Origin: Streptomyces caatingaensis
GTDB taxonomy: Bacteria > Actinomycetota > Actinomycetes > Streptomycetales > Streptomycetaceae
NCBI RefSeq assembly: GCF_001187435.1
Contig: NZ_LFXA01000002.1
Coordinates: forward strand, 62,001-126,000
DNA: 64,000 nucleotides
Reading direction: 5' to 3'
The notes beneath the pieces are model-generated. The model worked only from the letters and a program-made list of their open reading frames with translations. It ran no database searches and was not told the origin of the DNA. The translations under genes and the position numbers were made by a program. Of the stretch, positions 41,300-51,555 are shown piece by piece (the stretch's first letter is position 1; each line of letters starts with the position of its first letter).

Positions 41300-42381
41300 C
41301 GGGAGGCCCCCAGGGCGGTCAGCGGGTCAACGGAGGTGATGCGGCGGACGGCGAGGGCCGAGCCGGCGAGGCCCAGCAGCACCATCGCCGCCATCGGCAC
41401 GGCCGCGGTGGCGGCGCCGAGTTCGAAGGGCACGGAGCGCGCCGCCAGCCACCCGCCGCAGAACCCGGCCGCGCCGCCCGCCGCCGTCCCGGCGACCAGG
41501 ACGGCCAGCGCCTGGGCGAGGGCGTCGCGCACCAGGTAGCCGCTGCTGGCGCCGACGGCCTTGAGCACCGCCACGTCCGGGCGCCGCTGCACCGTCCACA
41601 CCGTGAAGAACGCCCCCACCACGAGTGCGCTCACCACCAGCAGGAAGCCCTGGATCAGCTGGAGCGTGCCGTGCTCGGCGACGTAACCGTCGATCCCGTC
41701 CAGCGCGGCGTCCCGGCCCACCGCCTTCGTCGCGCGCGCCGCCTCCCCGGACGGGCGCCCGTCGCCGCGGACCGCGAGCGCGGTGGGCTGCCGCTGGCGG
41801 GTGGCCTCCCTCCAGGTGGCGAGCGTCGTCCAGACCGCCGGGGCGTGCGCGTGGCCGCGGTCCGCGGTGACGCCGGACACGGTCACCCCCGACCGCGCGC
41901 CCAGGGTGACCCGGTCGCCCGCCCGCAGCCCGGCGTCGCGCGCGACGCGTTCGCCCACGGCCACCTCGCCGTCCCCCGGCGCCCGGCCGGAGAGCAGCGG
42001 CGGCAGTAGCCCGGCCGTCCCGCCGAACGCGCCGACCGGGACCGCCGCCGAGGCCCCGGCGAGACGCGTCATCGCCACCCCGAACGGCTCCGCCGAGCGC
42101 ACCCCGGGCGCCGCCCGCCAGGCGGCCAGCGCGGCGTCGTCCACCGTGCTGCGCGAGAACGACACCTCGGGCGCCGCGCCCGCCGGGGCGCCGAAGACGA
42201 CACGGTCGGCCGGCAGCCCGGCCACGGCGGACGACGCCTCGCCGGCCAGCCCGCCGGTCAGGCCGTGCAGGAAGACCACGAGCGTGGTGATGAGCGCGAC
42301 GACCGTACCCATGAGGGCGAACCGCCCCCGGGCGAAACGGATGTCACGGAGCGCGACGAACAACGGGATCCTCTCTTCCAC
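41296..42381 (-). CDS. FtsX/MacB-like ABC permease
   Basis: 361 residues from a GTG at 42381 ([25 protein letters not shown]). The larger open frame upstream has no ribosome site and crosses the divergent promoter. One N-terminal membrane segment, a large extracellular domain (residues about 50-240), then three C-terminal hydrophobic segments, which is the MacB/FtsX layout. The stop overlaps the ATPase start. It is divergent from the sensor kinase gene, so the two-component system may control it (inference from position). Confidence 0.83.
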   Translation of the reverse strand: MEERIPLFVALRDIRFARGRFALMGTVVALITTLVVFLHGLTGGLAGEASSAVAGLPADRVVFGAPAGAAPEVSFSRSTVDDAALAAWRAAPGVRSAEPFGVAMTRLAGASAAVPVGAFGGTAGLLPPLLSGRAPGDGEVAVGERVARDAGLRAGDRVTLGARSGVTVSGVTADRGHAHAPAVWTTLATWREATRQRQPTALAVRGDGRPSGEAARATKAVGRDAALDGIDGYVAEHGTLQLIQGFLLVVSALVVGAFFTVWTVQRRPDVAVLKAVGASSGYLVRDALAQALAVLVAGTAAGGAAGFCGGWLAARSVPFELGAATAAVPMAAMVLLGLAGSALAVRRITSVDPLTALGASR

Positions 42382-42491
42382 GGGACCCCACCACCCTCCC
42401 CGCCCGCGCCCCCGCCGCCATCGGGCCGCCGTACGGTCCGCGGGACCACCGTCCGCAGCACCCCGGAATCCATCGAACGGTTGAGGGACGG

Positions 42492-42515
42492 CCCGGCGGG
42501 GGCGCCCCCGCCGGG
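42492..42515. promoter_or_regulatory. 24-bp perfect palindrome in front of the kinase gene
   Basis: CCCGGCGGGGGC and GCCCCCGCCGGG, perfectly symmetric, ending 17 bp before the kinase start, in the divergent promoter region shared with the ABC permease. It could be an operator or an RNA hairpin that limits translation. Confidence 0.4.
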
Positions 42516-42532
42516 CCCGTACGCTCGACGGT

Positions 42533-43831
42533 GTGACCACCCCCGCACCGCCCCCGCCCGCCCACGGCGCCGCCGTGTCCTCCCCGCGGCTCGTGCGGTA
42601 CGCCCTGCACGGCGCCTTCTTCGCCCTGCTCGCGGTGGCCCTCGCCCCCTCCGTCCTCGCCCCCTCCGCCAGTCGCGCGCCGCTGCTGCCCGGGCTCCTC
42701 CTCGGCCTGCTCTACGCCCTGGCCGCGCTGCGCGAGCGCCGCCCCGGAGGCTCCCGCTCCGGCGCCTGGCTGGCCGCCGTCAGCGCCCTGTGGCTCGTCC
42801 TGCTCTTCCTCGACCGGGGCTTCTCCTACCTCGCCTTCCCCCTCTTCTTCCTCTACCTGCACCTCATGCCGGTGCGCTGGGCCCACCCCGCGATCGCCGC
42901 CGCCACCGGCGCGGTCGTCGCCGCCCAGGCGGCCGGGCCCGGCGGCCTCACGACCGCGAAGGTCGTCGGACCGGTCGCCGGCGCCGTCGTCGCGATCATG
43001 ACCGGGTACGGGTACGCCGCGCTCTACCGCGAGAGCCGCCGCCGGCAGGACCTCATCGACGACCTCGTGCGCACCCGCGACGAACTCGCCGCCGCCCAGC
43101 GCGAGGCCGGCCGCCTCGCCGAGCGGCAGCGGCTCGCCCGCGAGATCCACGACACCCTCGCCCAGGGCCTGTCCAGCATCGTCCTGCTCGCCCGCGCCGC
43201 CGAGACCGCACCGCCGGAGCGGGCCCGCGAGCGGCTGCGCGAGATCGGCCGCACCGCCGCCGACAACCTCGCCGAGGCGCGCCGCTTCGTCAGCGACCTC
43301 ACCCCGCCCGCCCTGGACGACGCCCCGCTCCCCGAGGCGCTGCGCCGCGTCACCGAACGGGCCGTCCCCGGCGCCGTCTTCCGCCTCGACGGCGACCCGC
43401 GCCCGCTGCCCGTCGGTGCCGAGGTCGCCCTGCTGCGCCTGACCCAGGAGGCGCTGGCCAACGCGGCCCGGCACGCCCGCGCGGAGCGGGTCGCGGTGAC
43501 CCTGGCCTACCTCGACGGCCAGGTCGCCCTGGACGTCTTCGACGACGGCGTCGGCTTCGTCCCCGGTGCCGCCCCCGGCGGCGGGCGCCGCACCTTCGGC
43601 CTGCACGGCATGCGGGAGCGCATCGCCGAACTGGGCGGCACGCTCGCGGTGGAGTCCGCGCCGAGGGAGGGCACGGTGGTGGCGGCCGTCCTGCCGGCCG
43701 GTGCCGAGAGGGCGGTCACGGCGGAGGGGACAGGCATCGCCGACGGGGTGACTCCCGCGGACAGGACGGCCACCGCCGCAGCAACGGCCACCCCCGCAGC
43801 AACGGCCACCGCCCAGGAGACCGCCGCATGA
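42533..43831 (+). CDS. Two-component sensor histidine kinase (NarL-partner type)
   Basis: 432 residues. The N-terminal part has five to six hydrophobic segments (residues about 25-165) with almost no extracellular domain. The HisKA_3 phospho-acceptor box is [19 protein letters not shown] (His near residue 206), and the HATPase region has [18 protein letters not shown] and [14 protein letters not shown]. The last 35 residues are a Thr/Ala-rich repeat tail encoded by short DNA repeats. GTG start without an obvious ribosome site. The stop overlaps the regulator start by 4 nt. The signal is unknown; a membrane-sensed stress is likely. Confidence 0.87.
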   Translation: MTTPAPPPPAHGAAVSSPRLVRYALHGAFFALLAVALAPSVLAPSASRAPLLPGLLLGLLYALAALRERRPGGSRSGAWLAAVSALWLVLLFLDRGFSYLAFPLFFLYLHLMPVRWAHPAIAAATGAVVAAQAAGPGGLTTAKVVGPVAGAVVAIMTGYGYAALYRESRRRQDLIDDLVRTRDELAAAQREAGRLAERQRLAREIHDTLAQGLSSIVLLARAAETAPPERARERLREIGRTAADNLAEARRFVSDLTPPALDDAPLPEALRRVTERAVPGAVFRLDGDPRPLPVGAEVALLRLTQEALANAARHARAERVAVTLAYLDGQVALDVFDDGVGFVPGAAPGGGRRTFGLHGMRERIAELGGTLAVESAPREGTVVAAVLPAGAERAVTAEGTGIADGVTPADRTATAAATATPAATATAQETAA

Positions 43832-44460
43832 TCTCCGTCCTCATCGTCGACGACCACCCCGTCGTCCGCCGCGGCCTGCGCGCCATGGTCGACGACCTGC
43901 CCGACGTCGAGGCCGTCGGCGAGGCCGCCGACGGCTCGGAGGCGCTGCGGCTGCTGGCGGACGGCCCGCGGCCCGACGTCGTCCTCATGGACCTCCAGAT
44001 GGGCACCGGCATGCACGGCGTCGAGGCCACCCGCCGGATCACCGCCCTCCCCGCACCGCCCGCCGTCCTGATCCTCACCACCTACAGCACCGACGCCGAC
44101 ATCCTGGCCGCGGTCGAGGCGGGCGCCACCGGCTACCTGCTCAAGGACGCCCCGCCCGAGGAGGTCGCCGCGGCCGTCCACGCCGCCGCCCGCGGCGAGA
44201 CCGTCCTCGCCCCGCCCGTGGCCGCCCGGCTGCTGGGCCGGGTGCGCTCCGGCGGCCGCCCCGCGCTCTCCCCGCGCGAGACCGAGATCCTGGCCCTGCT
44301 CGCCGAGGGCCTGGCCAACCGGCAGATCGCCCGCCGCCTCTTCATCAGCGAGGCCACGGTCAAGACGCACCTCGTGCACGTCTACGAGAAGCTGGGCGTC
44401 GACAGCCGCACCGGCGCGGTCGCGGCGGGACTGGCGGCCGGGCTGATCCGCCCGGTCTGA
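43828..44460 (+). CDS. Two-component response regulator, NarL/LuxR type
   Basis: 210 residues. The receiver domain has the acidic pair Asp8-Asp9, phospho-acceptor Asp55 (VVLMDLQMG), the Thr in ILTTYSTD and the switch Lys in [10 protein letters not shown]. The C-terminal LuxR helix-turn-helix is [22 protein letters not shown]...[15 protein letters not shown]. All phosphorylation residues are present, unlike the orphan regulator at 21.4 kb. Cognate of the kinase encoded just upstream (ATGA overlap). Confidence 0.9.
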   Translation: MISVLIVDDHPVVRRGLRAMVDDLPDVEAVGEAADGSEALRLLADGPRPDVVLMDLQMGTGMHGVEATRRITALPAPPAVLILTTYSTDADILAAVEAGATGYLLKDAPPEEVAAAVHAAARGETVLAPPVAARLLGRVRSGGRPALSPRETEILALLAEGLANRQIARRLFISEATVKTHLVHVYEKLGVDSRTGAVAAGLAAGLIRPV

Positions 44461-44510
44461 CAGAATCCGTCGTAGCTAGTTACTGAAGCGACCCCCAGGG
44501 AGCACCGCAC

Positions 44511-45911
44511 ATGGCACCGGCCGTCCCCACGACGATGGACCGACCGCACTTCATCGGCATCGGCGGCGCCGGCATGTCGGGCATCGCCAAGATCCTCGCC
44601 CAGCGCGGCGCGAAGGTCGCCGGCAGCGACGCCCGGGAGTCCGCCACCGCCGACGCGCTGCGCGCCCTCGGCGCCACCGTCCACATCGGCCACGCCGCCG
44701 GGCACCTCGCCGAGGACGCCACCTGCGTCGTCGTCTCCAGCGCCATCCGGCCCGACAACCCCGAGCTGGCCGCCGCGGCCGCGCGCGGCATCCCCGTCGT
44801 CCACCGCTCGGACGCGCTCGCCCGCCTGATGGACGGACTGCGCCCGATCGCCGTCGCCGGCACCCACGGCAAGACGACCACCACCTCGATGCTCGCCGTC
44901 TCCCTGGACACCCTCGGCCTCGACCCGTCCTACGCCATCGGCGGCGACCTCGCCGGGCCCGGCACCAACGCCCGGCACGGTGCGGGCGAGATCTTCGTCG
45001 CCGAGGCCGACGAGAGCGACCGCAGCTTCCACAAGTACGCGCCCGAGGTCGCGATCATCCTCAACGTGGAGCTCGACCACCACGCCAACTACGCCTCCAT
45101 GGCGGAGATCCACGACTCGTTCGAGACCTTCGTCGGCCGGATCCGCCCCGGCGGCACCCTCGTCGTCGCCGCCGACCAGGCCGGCGCCCGCGACCTGACC
45201 GCCCGCGTCGCGGACCGCGAGGGCCTGAACGTCGTCACCTACGGCGAGGGCGAGGACGCCGACGTCCGCATCCTCTCCGTCGTCCCCCGCGGCCTGACCA
45301 GCGACGTCACCGTCACCCTCGACGGCCGCACGCTCACCTTCACCGTCTCCGTCCCCGGCCGCCACTACGCCCACAACGCCGTCGCCGCCCTCGCCGCCGG
45401 CGCCGCCCTCGGCGTCCCCGCGGACGAACTCGCCCGCGCCCTCGGCTCGTTCACCGGCGTCGGCCGCCGCCTCCAGCTCAAGGGCGAGGCCGCCGGCGTC
45501 CAGGTCATCGACTCCTACGCCCACCACCCCACCGAGATGACCGCCGACCTGGAGGCCATCCGCGGCGCCGCCGGCGACGCCTCCCGCATCCTGGTCGTCT
45601 TCCAGCCGCACCTCTTCAGCCGCACCCAGGAGCTCGGCAAGGAGATGGGCCAGGCCCTCGCCCTCGCCGACTCCTCCGTCGTCCTCGACATCTACCCGGC
45701 CCGCGAGGACCCCGTCCCCGGCGTCACCAGCGACCTGATCATCGAGGCCGCCCGCGCCGCCGGCGCCGACGTCCGCCCCGAGCACGCCATGGCCGCCGTC
45801 CCCGACGTCGTCGCGGGAATGGCCCGCCCCGGCGACCTCGTTCTCACCATGGGCGCCGGCGATGTCACGGACCTCGGCCCGAGGATCCTCGCCGCCCTGG
45901 AGAACCGATAA
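44511..45911 (+). CDS. murC: UDP-N-acetylmuramate--L-alanine ligase
   Basis: Cytosolic peptidoglycan enzyme of 466 residues that adds L-Ala to UDP-MurNAc. N-terminal Rossmann-like motif HFIGIGGAGMSGIAK, the ATP-binding loop GTHGKTTTTSML near residue 117, the central NVELDHHANY block and the C-terminal FQPHLFSRT block are typical Mur ligase features. Start ATG with CAGGGAG upstream. By synteny it matches S. coelicolor SCO6060. It lies away from the main dcw cluster, as in other Streptomyces, and is followed 11 bp later by msrB. Confidence 0.94.
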   Translation: MAPAVPTTMDRPHFIGIGGAGMSGIAKILAQRGAKVAGSDARESATADALRALGATVHIGHAAGHLAEDATCVVVSSAIRPDNPELAAAAARGIPVVHRSDALARLMDGLRPIAVAGTHGKTTTTSMLAVSLDTLGLDPSYAIGGDLAGPGTNARHGAGEIFVAEADESDRSFHKYAPEVAIILNVELDHHANYASMAEIHDSFETFVGRIRPGGTLVVAADQAGARDLTARVADREGLNVVTYGEGEDADVRILSVVPRGLTSDVTVTLDGRTLTFTVSVPGRHYAHNAVAALAAGAALGVPADELARALGSFTGVGRRLQLKGEAAGVQVIDSYAHHPTEMTADLEAIRGAAGDASRILVVFQPHLFSRTQELGKEMGQALALADSSVVLDIYPAREDPVPGVTSDLIIEAARAAGADVRPEHAMAAVPDVVAGMARPGDLVLTMGAGDVTDLGPRILAALENR

Positions 45912-45922
45912 GGGGAACCCCG

Positions 45923-46330
45923 ATGTCCTACGAGGTCGAGAAGACGGACGAACAGTGGCGCGCCGAGCTGTCCCCGGCCGAGTACGAGGTGCTCCGCCGG
46001 GCCGGCACGGAACCCGCCTTCCGCGGCGAGTACACCGACACCACCACGGCCGGCGTCTACACCTGCCGCGCCTGCGGCGCCGAACTCTTCCGCTCCACCG
46101 AGAAGTTCCCCAGCCACTGCGGCTGGCCCAGCTTCTACGACCCCAAGGACTCCGCCGCCGTCGAGCTCCACGAGGACCGCTCCCACGGCATGCTCCGCAC
46201 CGAGGTCCGCTGCGCCCGCTGCGGCTCCCACCTCGGCCACGTCTTCGAGGGCGAGGGCTACCCCACCCCCACCGACCAGCGCTACTGCATCAACTCGATC
46301 GCGCTGCGACTGGAGCCGGCGGAGGGCTGA
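45923..46330 (+). CDS. msrB: Peptide-methionine (R)-S-oxide reductase
   Basis: 135 residues. It repairs methionine-R-sulfoxide in proteins. Zinc-binding CxxC pairs (CRACG and CARCG), the GWPSFYDP block, GSHLGHVFEGEG and the catalytic Cys in RYCINSIAL are all present. Start ATG with AAGGGGA upstream, close to the murC stop, so probably co-transcribed. Cytosolic. Confidence 0.95.
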   Translation: MSYEVEKTDEQWRAELSPAEYEVLRRAGTEPAFRGEYTDTTTAGVYTCRACGAELFRSTEKFPSHCGWPSFYDPKDSAAVELHEDRSHGMLRTEVRCARCGSHLGHVFEGEGYPTPTDQRYCINSIALRLEPAEG

Positions 46331-46418
46331 GCGGGCCGATCCCCTGCTGGCCGCGGGCGACAGCGCGTGGCTAGGCTGATCAACCCGGCGAGAGCGCGGG
46401 TCCGGAGGGGGCGATCGG

Positions 46419-49400
46419 GTGGGGGCGGTGTCCGCGGAGCGGCGGCGCAGGGCCGAAGTGGTGCGGTTCTGGCGGGCGGTCGAGATGTTCAGCCCGCAGA
46501 AGGTGCCCACCGTACGGCCGGACGAGCAGGTCTTCGCCGTCCGGCCCGAGCGTCCACTGCCCTGGCAAGGCGGAGCGCAGCTGCCACCCCCGCGCCCCGG
46601 GCATGTCTGGCAGCACACCGTCTACTGCGGGGTGTTCGCCATCGAACGCGTGCGGGACGTGCTGGCCGACGCCTTCCCCGAGGCCGCCGAGGAGGAACAC
46701 GACGGGCGGGTCGGCGGCGACAGCGCCTTGATGTCCTTCACCGTCAATCAGGACGGTCTGCTGCTGAAGGACTCGGTGTTCTTCTCGTCCTGTGCCTGGG
46801 CCGTGGGACGCACCCGGTCACCGGGGCCCTCCGAGGCACGCTGGCTCGACGGATTCGCCGACGAGGCCGAGACCTGTGCGCAGCGGATGCTCGGCCTCGC
46901 GGACGGGAAACTCAGAGTGGAGGGGAGCCGTCCGGGCCCGGGCGGGCTGCTCGCGGTGGCGGGGACGATCGTCGGCGACGCGATGACCGGCGGGATCGTG
47001 TCCGGTGCCGGCGGACTCCTGCGCGACGTGGTGGGCGGTTCCCTTTCCGACGCCGTGACCGGGGTGGTGCGGTCGGCCGCGGAGGGAGCCGCCGAAGCGC
47101 TGGTCCGACGCGCGGACGACGCTGACGCCCATGCGGCGGACAGCGCGGAAGACGGGGGCCGCCCCCTCCCGGAGGGCGTCGGCACCCGTCCCCTGACCTT
47201 CGAGGACATCGCCGCCTTCACCGCGTGGCTCGCCGACCGCTTCGGTGTCACCGAGGACCTCATACCCGATGCCGCCCGGGTGAAGAGCGTCCAGGTGCGC
47301 GAGGACAAGGACGACGAGTCCACTCCCCAGGACTTCCTCAACAGCTTCATCGCCGATGACCTCGACCGGGTCGCGGAAGAGCTGACCCGGGGCGGCGCCG
47401 GCCGTGCCCTGGAGTCGTACCTGACCGAGACGGCCCGGGTGGATGTCCGGTCGCGCCAGGACGTGCGTGAGCGTCCGGAGGTGGTCTGGGAAGGGGTGAT
47501 GCCCGAACACATTCCGCTGGGCCGGTGGCCGTCGGCCACCGACCGGTCGCTGGTGCTCAGCCAGCAGTTCGCCGTGAACCGGCTCCTCGCCGAACTCGGC
47601 GAGCGACCCGGCGTCTTCTCGGTGAACGGGCCACCGGGCACCGGCAAGACGACGATGCTCCGGGACGTCATCGCCGCCCTGATCACTCGGCGGGCCTGTG
47701 CCCTGTCGGAACTGAGCGATCCGCAGCAGGCGTTCGGCCGCACCCACACCTGGCGCAGCGAGCAGTTCACCCGCACCGTACGTGAGCTGAAGCCGCCGTT
47801 CGCGGGCTTCGAGATGGTGGTGGCCTCCGCCAACAACGGGGCGGTGCAGAACATCACCGACGAGATACCCTCCGCCGGAGCCATCGCCCAGCAGTGGCGG
47901 GACGAAGCGGAGTACCTGTCCGACCAGGCTTCCCTCATGCTGAACGGCGCCGACGCCTGGGGCGCCATCGCGGCCCGGCTGGGCAACCGCAAGAACCGGG
48001 GCGAGTTCACCGAGAGCTTCTGGTGGGGCAACCTGCGGGAGAGGACGTCACGCGGGGGAACCCGGCGCGTCCGTACCGACAAAGGACTGTTCCACCTGCT
48101 CAGCGGGCGCGGTGAGCAGCCCGCCGGGCCGGTGGACTGGCGGGAGGCCGTACGCCGCTTCACATCGGCGCGGCGCACGGTGGAGCGGATGCGCGACGAA
48201 CGGCAGCGCGTCGCCCTGGCGTTGCGGGAACTCGCCCCTGCCCGACGCGAGTGGGCGGACGCGCTACGGCGGGCCACCGCGGTGGCCGAGTCGCTGCCCC
48301 TGCTGCGCCGGAGGGCCGCCGAGGCCCTCGACGCAGTGGAGCGGCTGGCCGCGGCCGAGCGGGAGGCCGTCGAACGCCGCCGCCAGCACCAGGCCGCCCA
48401 ACCCGGCCTGCTGCACAGCCTGTTCACCGGCGGTCGCGCGAACCGCAGCTGGCAGGACGAGTACGAGCGGCTGACCGCGCTCGTCGAGGACTGTGCCGAG
48501 GCCGCGGCCGGGGCACGCACCCGGCTCGATGCCGTCCGCGGGGAGATCGGGACGGCCCAGCACCTGGTCGGGGCCGCGGACGCCCGCCGGGCACGGGTGG
48601 CCGAGCTGGAGTGGACGGTGCGCCGGGCGCGCGAGCGTTGGGGCCCTCACGTTCCCGATCCGGCGGACTTCGCCCCGGACACCGACCGGGCGACCGCCGA
48701 GCGCCGTGAGAAGTCCGCCCCCTGGGCGGACGAGGAGTTCGCGGCAGCGCGCACCAGGCTGTTCCTGGAGGCCCTGCGTCTGCACCGGGCCTTCCTGGGG
48801 GCGACGGGGAACACCATGTTCAAGAACCTTCAGGCAGCCATGGACGTCGTCGGTGGCGACGCTCCGAAGACCCTGAAGCCGGAGGCCGTACGGGCCGCCT
48901 GGCAGAGTCTGTTCCTCACCGTACCGGCCGTCTCCACGACCTTCGCCTCGTACGACCGCCTCTTCGCCGGACTGGGCCGGGAGGACCTGGGGTGGCTGTT
49001 CGTGGACGAGGCGGGTCAGGCATCTCCGCAAATGCCGGTGGGAGCGCTGTGGCGCACCCGCAGGGCGGTGCTCGTGGGCGACCCCCTGCAGCTGGAACCG
49101 GTCGTCGTTCTGCCGTGGACGGCCCAGCAGCGCCTGCGGGAACACCACCGTGTCGCCCAGGAGTGGTCCCCGTCCTGGACCTCGGCCCAGCAGGTGGCCG
49201 ACCGGCTCGGCCGCTGGGGCACGACGCTGCCCGCGGCCCTTCCCGACGGATCGACCCAGGTGTGGGTCGGGGCGCCGCTGCGGGTGCACAGGCGCTGCGA
49301 CGACCCCATGTTCTCCGTGAGCAACGACATCGCCTACGACGGTCTGATGGTGCACGGAGTGCCGGACCGGGGCGACTTCGGACCGTTGCCCCGCAGTTTC

Positions 49401-49823
49401 TGGTGGGACGTGCGGTCCCGGGAGGCGGTCGGCAAGTGGGTGCCCGCCGAGGGACGGGCGCTCACCGACGCCGTCGAGCGCCTTTTCCGCGAAGGGCTGC
49501 CCCGCGACGAGCTCTACGTCATCAGCCCCTTCAAGGACGTCGCGGTGCACGCGGCGAACAGCCTTCGGGGCCTCGTCGCCCGTGAGCGTGTCGGCACCGT
49601 GCACACCGCCCAGGGCAAGGAGGCGGATGTGGTGATCATTGTGCTCGGCACCCATCCCGATGCCACGGGTTCACGGCGCTGGGCCGCCACCAAGCCCAAC
49701 CTCCTCAATGTCGCGGTCAGCCGGGCCAGGCGCCGTCTGATCGTGATCGGCAATCACGAGTCCTGGTACGGGCAGCGTCACTTCTCCGTCCTCGCCCGCC
49801 GGCTTCAGCGCTTCGCCCGGTGA
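46419..49823 (+). CDS. Large SF1 (UPF1/Dna2-like) helicase-type ATPase
   Basis: 1134 residues from a GTG with GGAGGGG upstream. The first 390 residues are unfamiliar, with a Gly/Ala-rich hydrophobic stretch near 165-225. Helicase motifs then follow: Walker A GPPGTGKTTMLRD near 402-410, a long Arg-rich coiled region (about 580-760), Walker B LFVDEAGQASPQ near 857, the Q-rich motif VGDPLQLEPVV, GTVHTAQGKEADVV near 1060 and NVAVSRARRRLIVIGNHE near 1098. This arrangement matches the DNA2/NAM7 helicases. Such large helicases occur in defence loci, but no partner nuclease lies next to it. Its last 19 nt overlap the treZ 3' end tail to tail. Confidence 0.8.
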   Translation: MGAVSAERRRRAEVVRFWRAVEMFSPQKVPTVRPDEQVFAVRPERPLPWQGGAQLPPPRPGHVWQHTVYCGVFAIERVRDVLADAFPEAAEEEHDGRVGGDSALMSFTVNQDGLLLKDSVFFSSCAWAVGRTRSPGPSEARWLDGFADEAETCAQRMLGLADGKLRVEGSRPGPGGLLAVAGTIVGDAMTGGIVSGAGGLLRDVVGGSLSDAVTGVVRSAAEGAAEALVRRADDADAHAADSAEDGGRPLPEGVGTRPLTFEDIAAFTAWLADRFGVTEDLIPDAARVKSVQVREDKDDESTPQDFLNSFIADDLDRVAEELTRGGAGRALESYLTETARVDVRSRQDVRERPEVVWEGVMPEHIPLGRWPSATDRSLVLSQQFAVNRLLAELGERPGVFSVNGPPGTGKTTMLRDVIAALITRRACALSELSDPQQAFGRTHTWRSEQFTRTVRELKPPFAGFEMVVASANNGAVQNITDEIPSAGAIAQQWRDEAEYLSDQASLMLNGADAWGAIAARLGNRKNRGEFTESFWWGNLRERTSRGGTRRVRTDKGLFHLLSGRGEQPAGPVDWREAVRRFTSARRTVERMRDERQRVALALRELAPARREWADALRRATAVAESLPLLRRRAAEALDAVERLAAAEREAVERRRQHQAAQPGLLHSLFTGGRANRSWQDEYERLTALVEDCAEAAAGARTRLDAVRGEIGTAQHLVGAADARRARVAELEWTVRRARERWGPHVPDPADFAPDTDRATAERREKSAPWADEEFAAARTRLFLEALRLHRAFLGATGNTMFKNLQAAMDVVGGDAPKTLKPEAVRAAWQSLFLTVPAVSTTFASYDRLFAGLGREDLGWLFVDEAGQASPQMPVGALWRTRRAVLVGDPLQLEPVVVLPWTAQQRLREHHRVAQEWSPSWTSAQQVADRLGRWGTTLPAALPDGSTQVWVGAPLRVHRRCDDPMFSVSNDIAYDGLMVHGVPDRGDFGPLPRSFWWDVRSREAVGKWVPAEGRALTDAVERLFREGLPRDELYVISPFKDVAVHAANSLRGLVARERVGTVHTAQGKEADVVIIVLGTHPDATGSRRWAATKPNLLNVAVSRARRRLIVIGNHESWYGQRHFSVLARRLQRFAR

Positions 49824-51544
49824 CCGTCTCCTGGAAGGTTCCGGATCACGGCCGCACACTCGGCCGGCAGCCGGAGAACCCCCTCCTCCACCACGACCGG
49901 CCGCCACGCCGCCAGGACCTCGGATCCGTCCGGAACGGCGAGTTCCACCGCTGTCGCCCCCAGATTGGCCGCCACCAGGACCGCCCCCCGGCGGAAGGTG
50001 AGGCAGCGGTCCGGGCCCATGGCGGGGGAGGTGTCCGTCCAGTCCGGTGACGTGAGGGACGGCTCCGTGCGGCGCAGGGTGATCAACGTCCGGTGCCAGG
50101 CGAGGAGTTCGGCGTGCGGCCCGCGCCCCGCCTCGGACCGGTCCAGGCAGGAGCGCAGCCGCGTGTCCGGATCCTGCGGTTCCGGTATGGCGGACTCCGG
50201 CCAGCCGTGCGCGGCGAACTCGCGGCGGCGGCCCCGGCGGACGGCTTCCGCGAGCGCCGGGTCCCGGTGATCGGTGAAGTACTGCCAGGGGGTGCGGGCG
50301 CCCCATTCCTCGCCCATGAAGAGCATGGGGGTGAAGGGCGAGCAGAGGACGATCGCGGCGGCGCAGGCGAGGAGGCCGGGGGAGAGGCGGGAGGAGAGGC
50401 GGTCGCCGAGGGCGCGGTTGCCGATCTGGTCGTGGGTCTGGGCGTAGGCGAGGAGGCGGTGGGCGGGCGTCCTCGCCGGATCCAGGGGGCGGCCGTGGCG
50501 GCGGGCGCGGAAGGAGGAGTACGTGCCGTCGTGGAAGAAGCCGGCGCGCAGGGTCTTGGTGAGGGCGAGGGCGGGATCGGCGGCGAAGTCGGCGTAGTAG
50601 CCCTGGGACTCGCCGGTGAGGGCGGTGTGCAGGGCGTGGTGGAAGTCGTCGTTCCACTGGGCGTGCAGGCCGTGGCCGCCGGCGGAACGGGGGGTGGTGG
50701 TGAGGGGGTCGTTGAGGTCCGATTCGGCGATGAGGAAGAGGGGGCGGGAGAGGGACTCCGACAACGCGTCGACGGAGGCGGAGAGTTCGGCGAGGAAGGG
50801 TGTGCCCGGCGGCAGCGCGTGGACCGCGTCCAGCCGCAGGCCGTCCAGGCGGTAGTCGCGCAGCCAGGCCAGGGCGCTGCCGGTGAAGTAGGAACGGACC
50901 TCGGGGTCTTCGAGGTTCACCGCCGCGCCCCAGGGGGTGTGGTGGGCCTCGGTGAAGTACGGGCCGAAGGCGGGCAGGTGGTTGCCCGAGGGGCCCAGGT
51001 GGTTGTGGACGACGTCGAGGACGACGCCCAGGCCCAGCGCGTGGGCCGCGTCCACGAAGCGGACGAGTCCGGCCGGGCCGCCGTAGGGTTCGTGGACGGC
51101 CCAGGGTGCCACCCCGTCGTACCCCCAGCCGTGCGTACCGGGGAAGGGGCACACGGGCATCAGTTCCACGTGGGTGACGCCCAGGCCGGCGACGGACGGC
51201 AGGTGTTCGATGGCCGCGTCGAAGGTGCCGGGGCGGGTGAAGGTGCCCACGTGCAGTTCGTAGAGGACCGTGCCCGGGAGCGGGCGGCCCGGCCAGTCGT
51301 GCCGCCAGGCGAAGCGGGACGGGTCCACGACGGCCGCGGGGCCGTCCGGGCCGTCAGGGAGGCGGCGGGCGCGCGGGTCGGGGAGGACGGGACCGTCGTC
51401 CGGGGCGAAGCCGTAGCGGGTGCCGTCGGCGCCGGGGGCGGAGCACCGCCACCAGCCGCCGCCCGCGCCGTCCATGGGGTACGTGCGGCCGTCCGCGTGC
51501 AGGGTCACCCGGGACGCGGACGGCGCCCACACCTCGTACCGCAA
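49805..51544 (-). CDS. treZ: Malto-oligosyltrehalose trehalohydrolase
   Basis: 579 residues. The start is an unusual TTG at 51544 (LRYEVWAPSASRV), chosen because GAGGAGG lies 7 nt upstream and the N-terminal E-set domain begins there. GH13 motifs: VVLDVVHNHLGPSGNH, the nucleophile Asp in GLRLDAVHA, the acid Glu in LIAESDLND and the third Asp in AQTHDQIGNRALG. TreZ releases trehalose from maltooligosyltrehalose made by TreY, whose gene ends at 63646 on the same strand. It begins 11 bp after the lpdA stop. Confidence 0.93.
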   Translation of the reverse strand: MRYEVWAPSASRVTLHADGRTYPMDGAGGGWWRCSAPGADGTRYGFAPDDGPVLPDPRARRLPDGPDGPAAVVDPSRFAWRHDWPGRPLPGTVLYELHVGTFTRPGTFDAAIEHLPSVAGLGVTHVELMPVCPFPGTHGWGYDGVAPWAVHEPYGGPAGLVRFVDAAHALGLGVVLDVVHNHLGPSGNHLPAFGPYFTEAHHTPWGAAVNLEDPEVRSYFTGSALAWLRDYRLDGLRLDAVHALPPGTPFLAELSASVDALSESLSRPLFLIAESDLNDPLTTTPRSAGGHGLHAQWNDDFHHALHTALTGESQGYYADFAADPALALTKTLRAGFFHDGTYSSFRARRHGRPLDPARTPAHRLLAYAQTHDQIGNRALGDRLSSRLSPGLLACAAAIVLCSPFTPMLFMGEEWGARTPWQYFTDHRDPALAEAVRRGRRREFAAHGWPESAIPEPQDPDTRLRSCLDRSEAGRGPHAELLAWHRTLITLRRTEPSLTSPDWTDTSPAMGPDRCLTFRRGAVLVAANLGATAVELAVPDGSEVLAAWRPVVVEEGVLRLPAECAAVIRNLPGDGHRAKR

Positions 51545-51555
51545 CGGCCGCCTCC

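Noticed and set aside
49805..49823. Frameshift or misassembly at the helicase/treZ overlap
   Set aside because: Both C-termini read naturally in their own frames; a 19-bp convergent overlap is unusual but not evidence of error.
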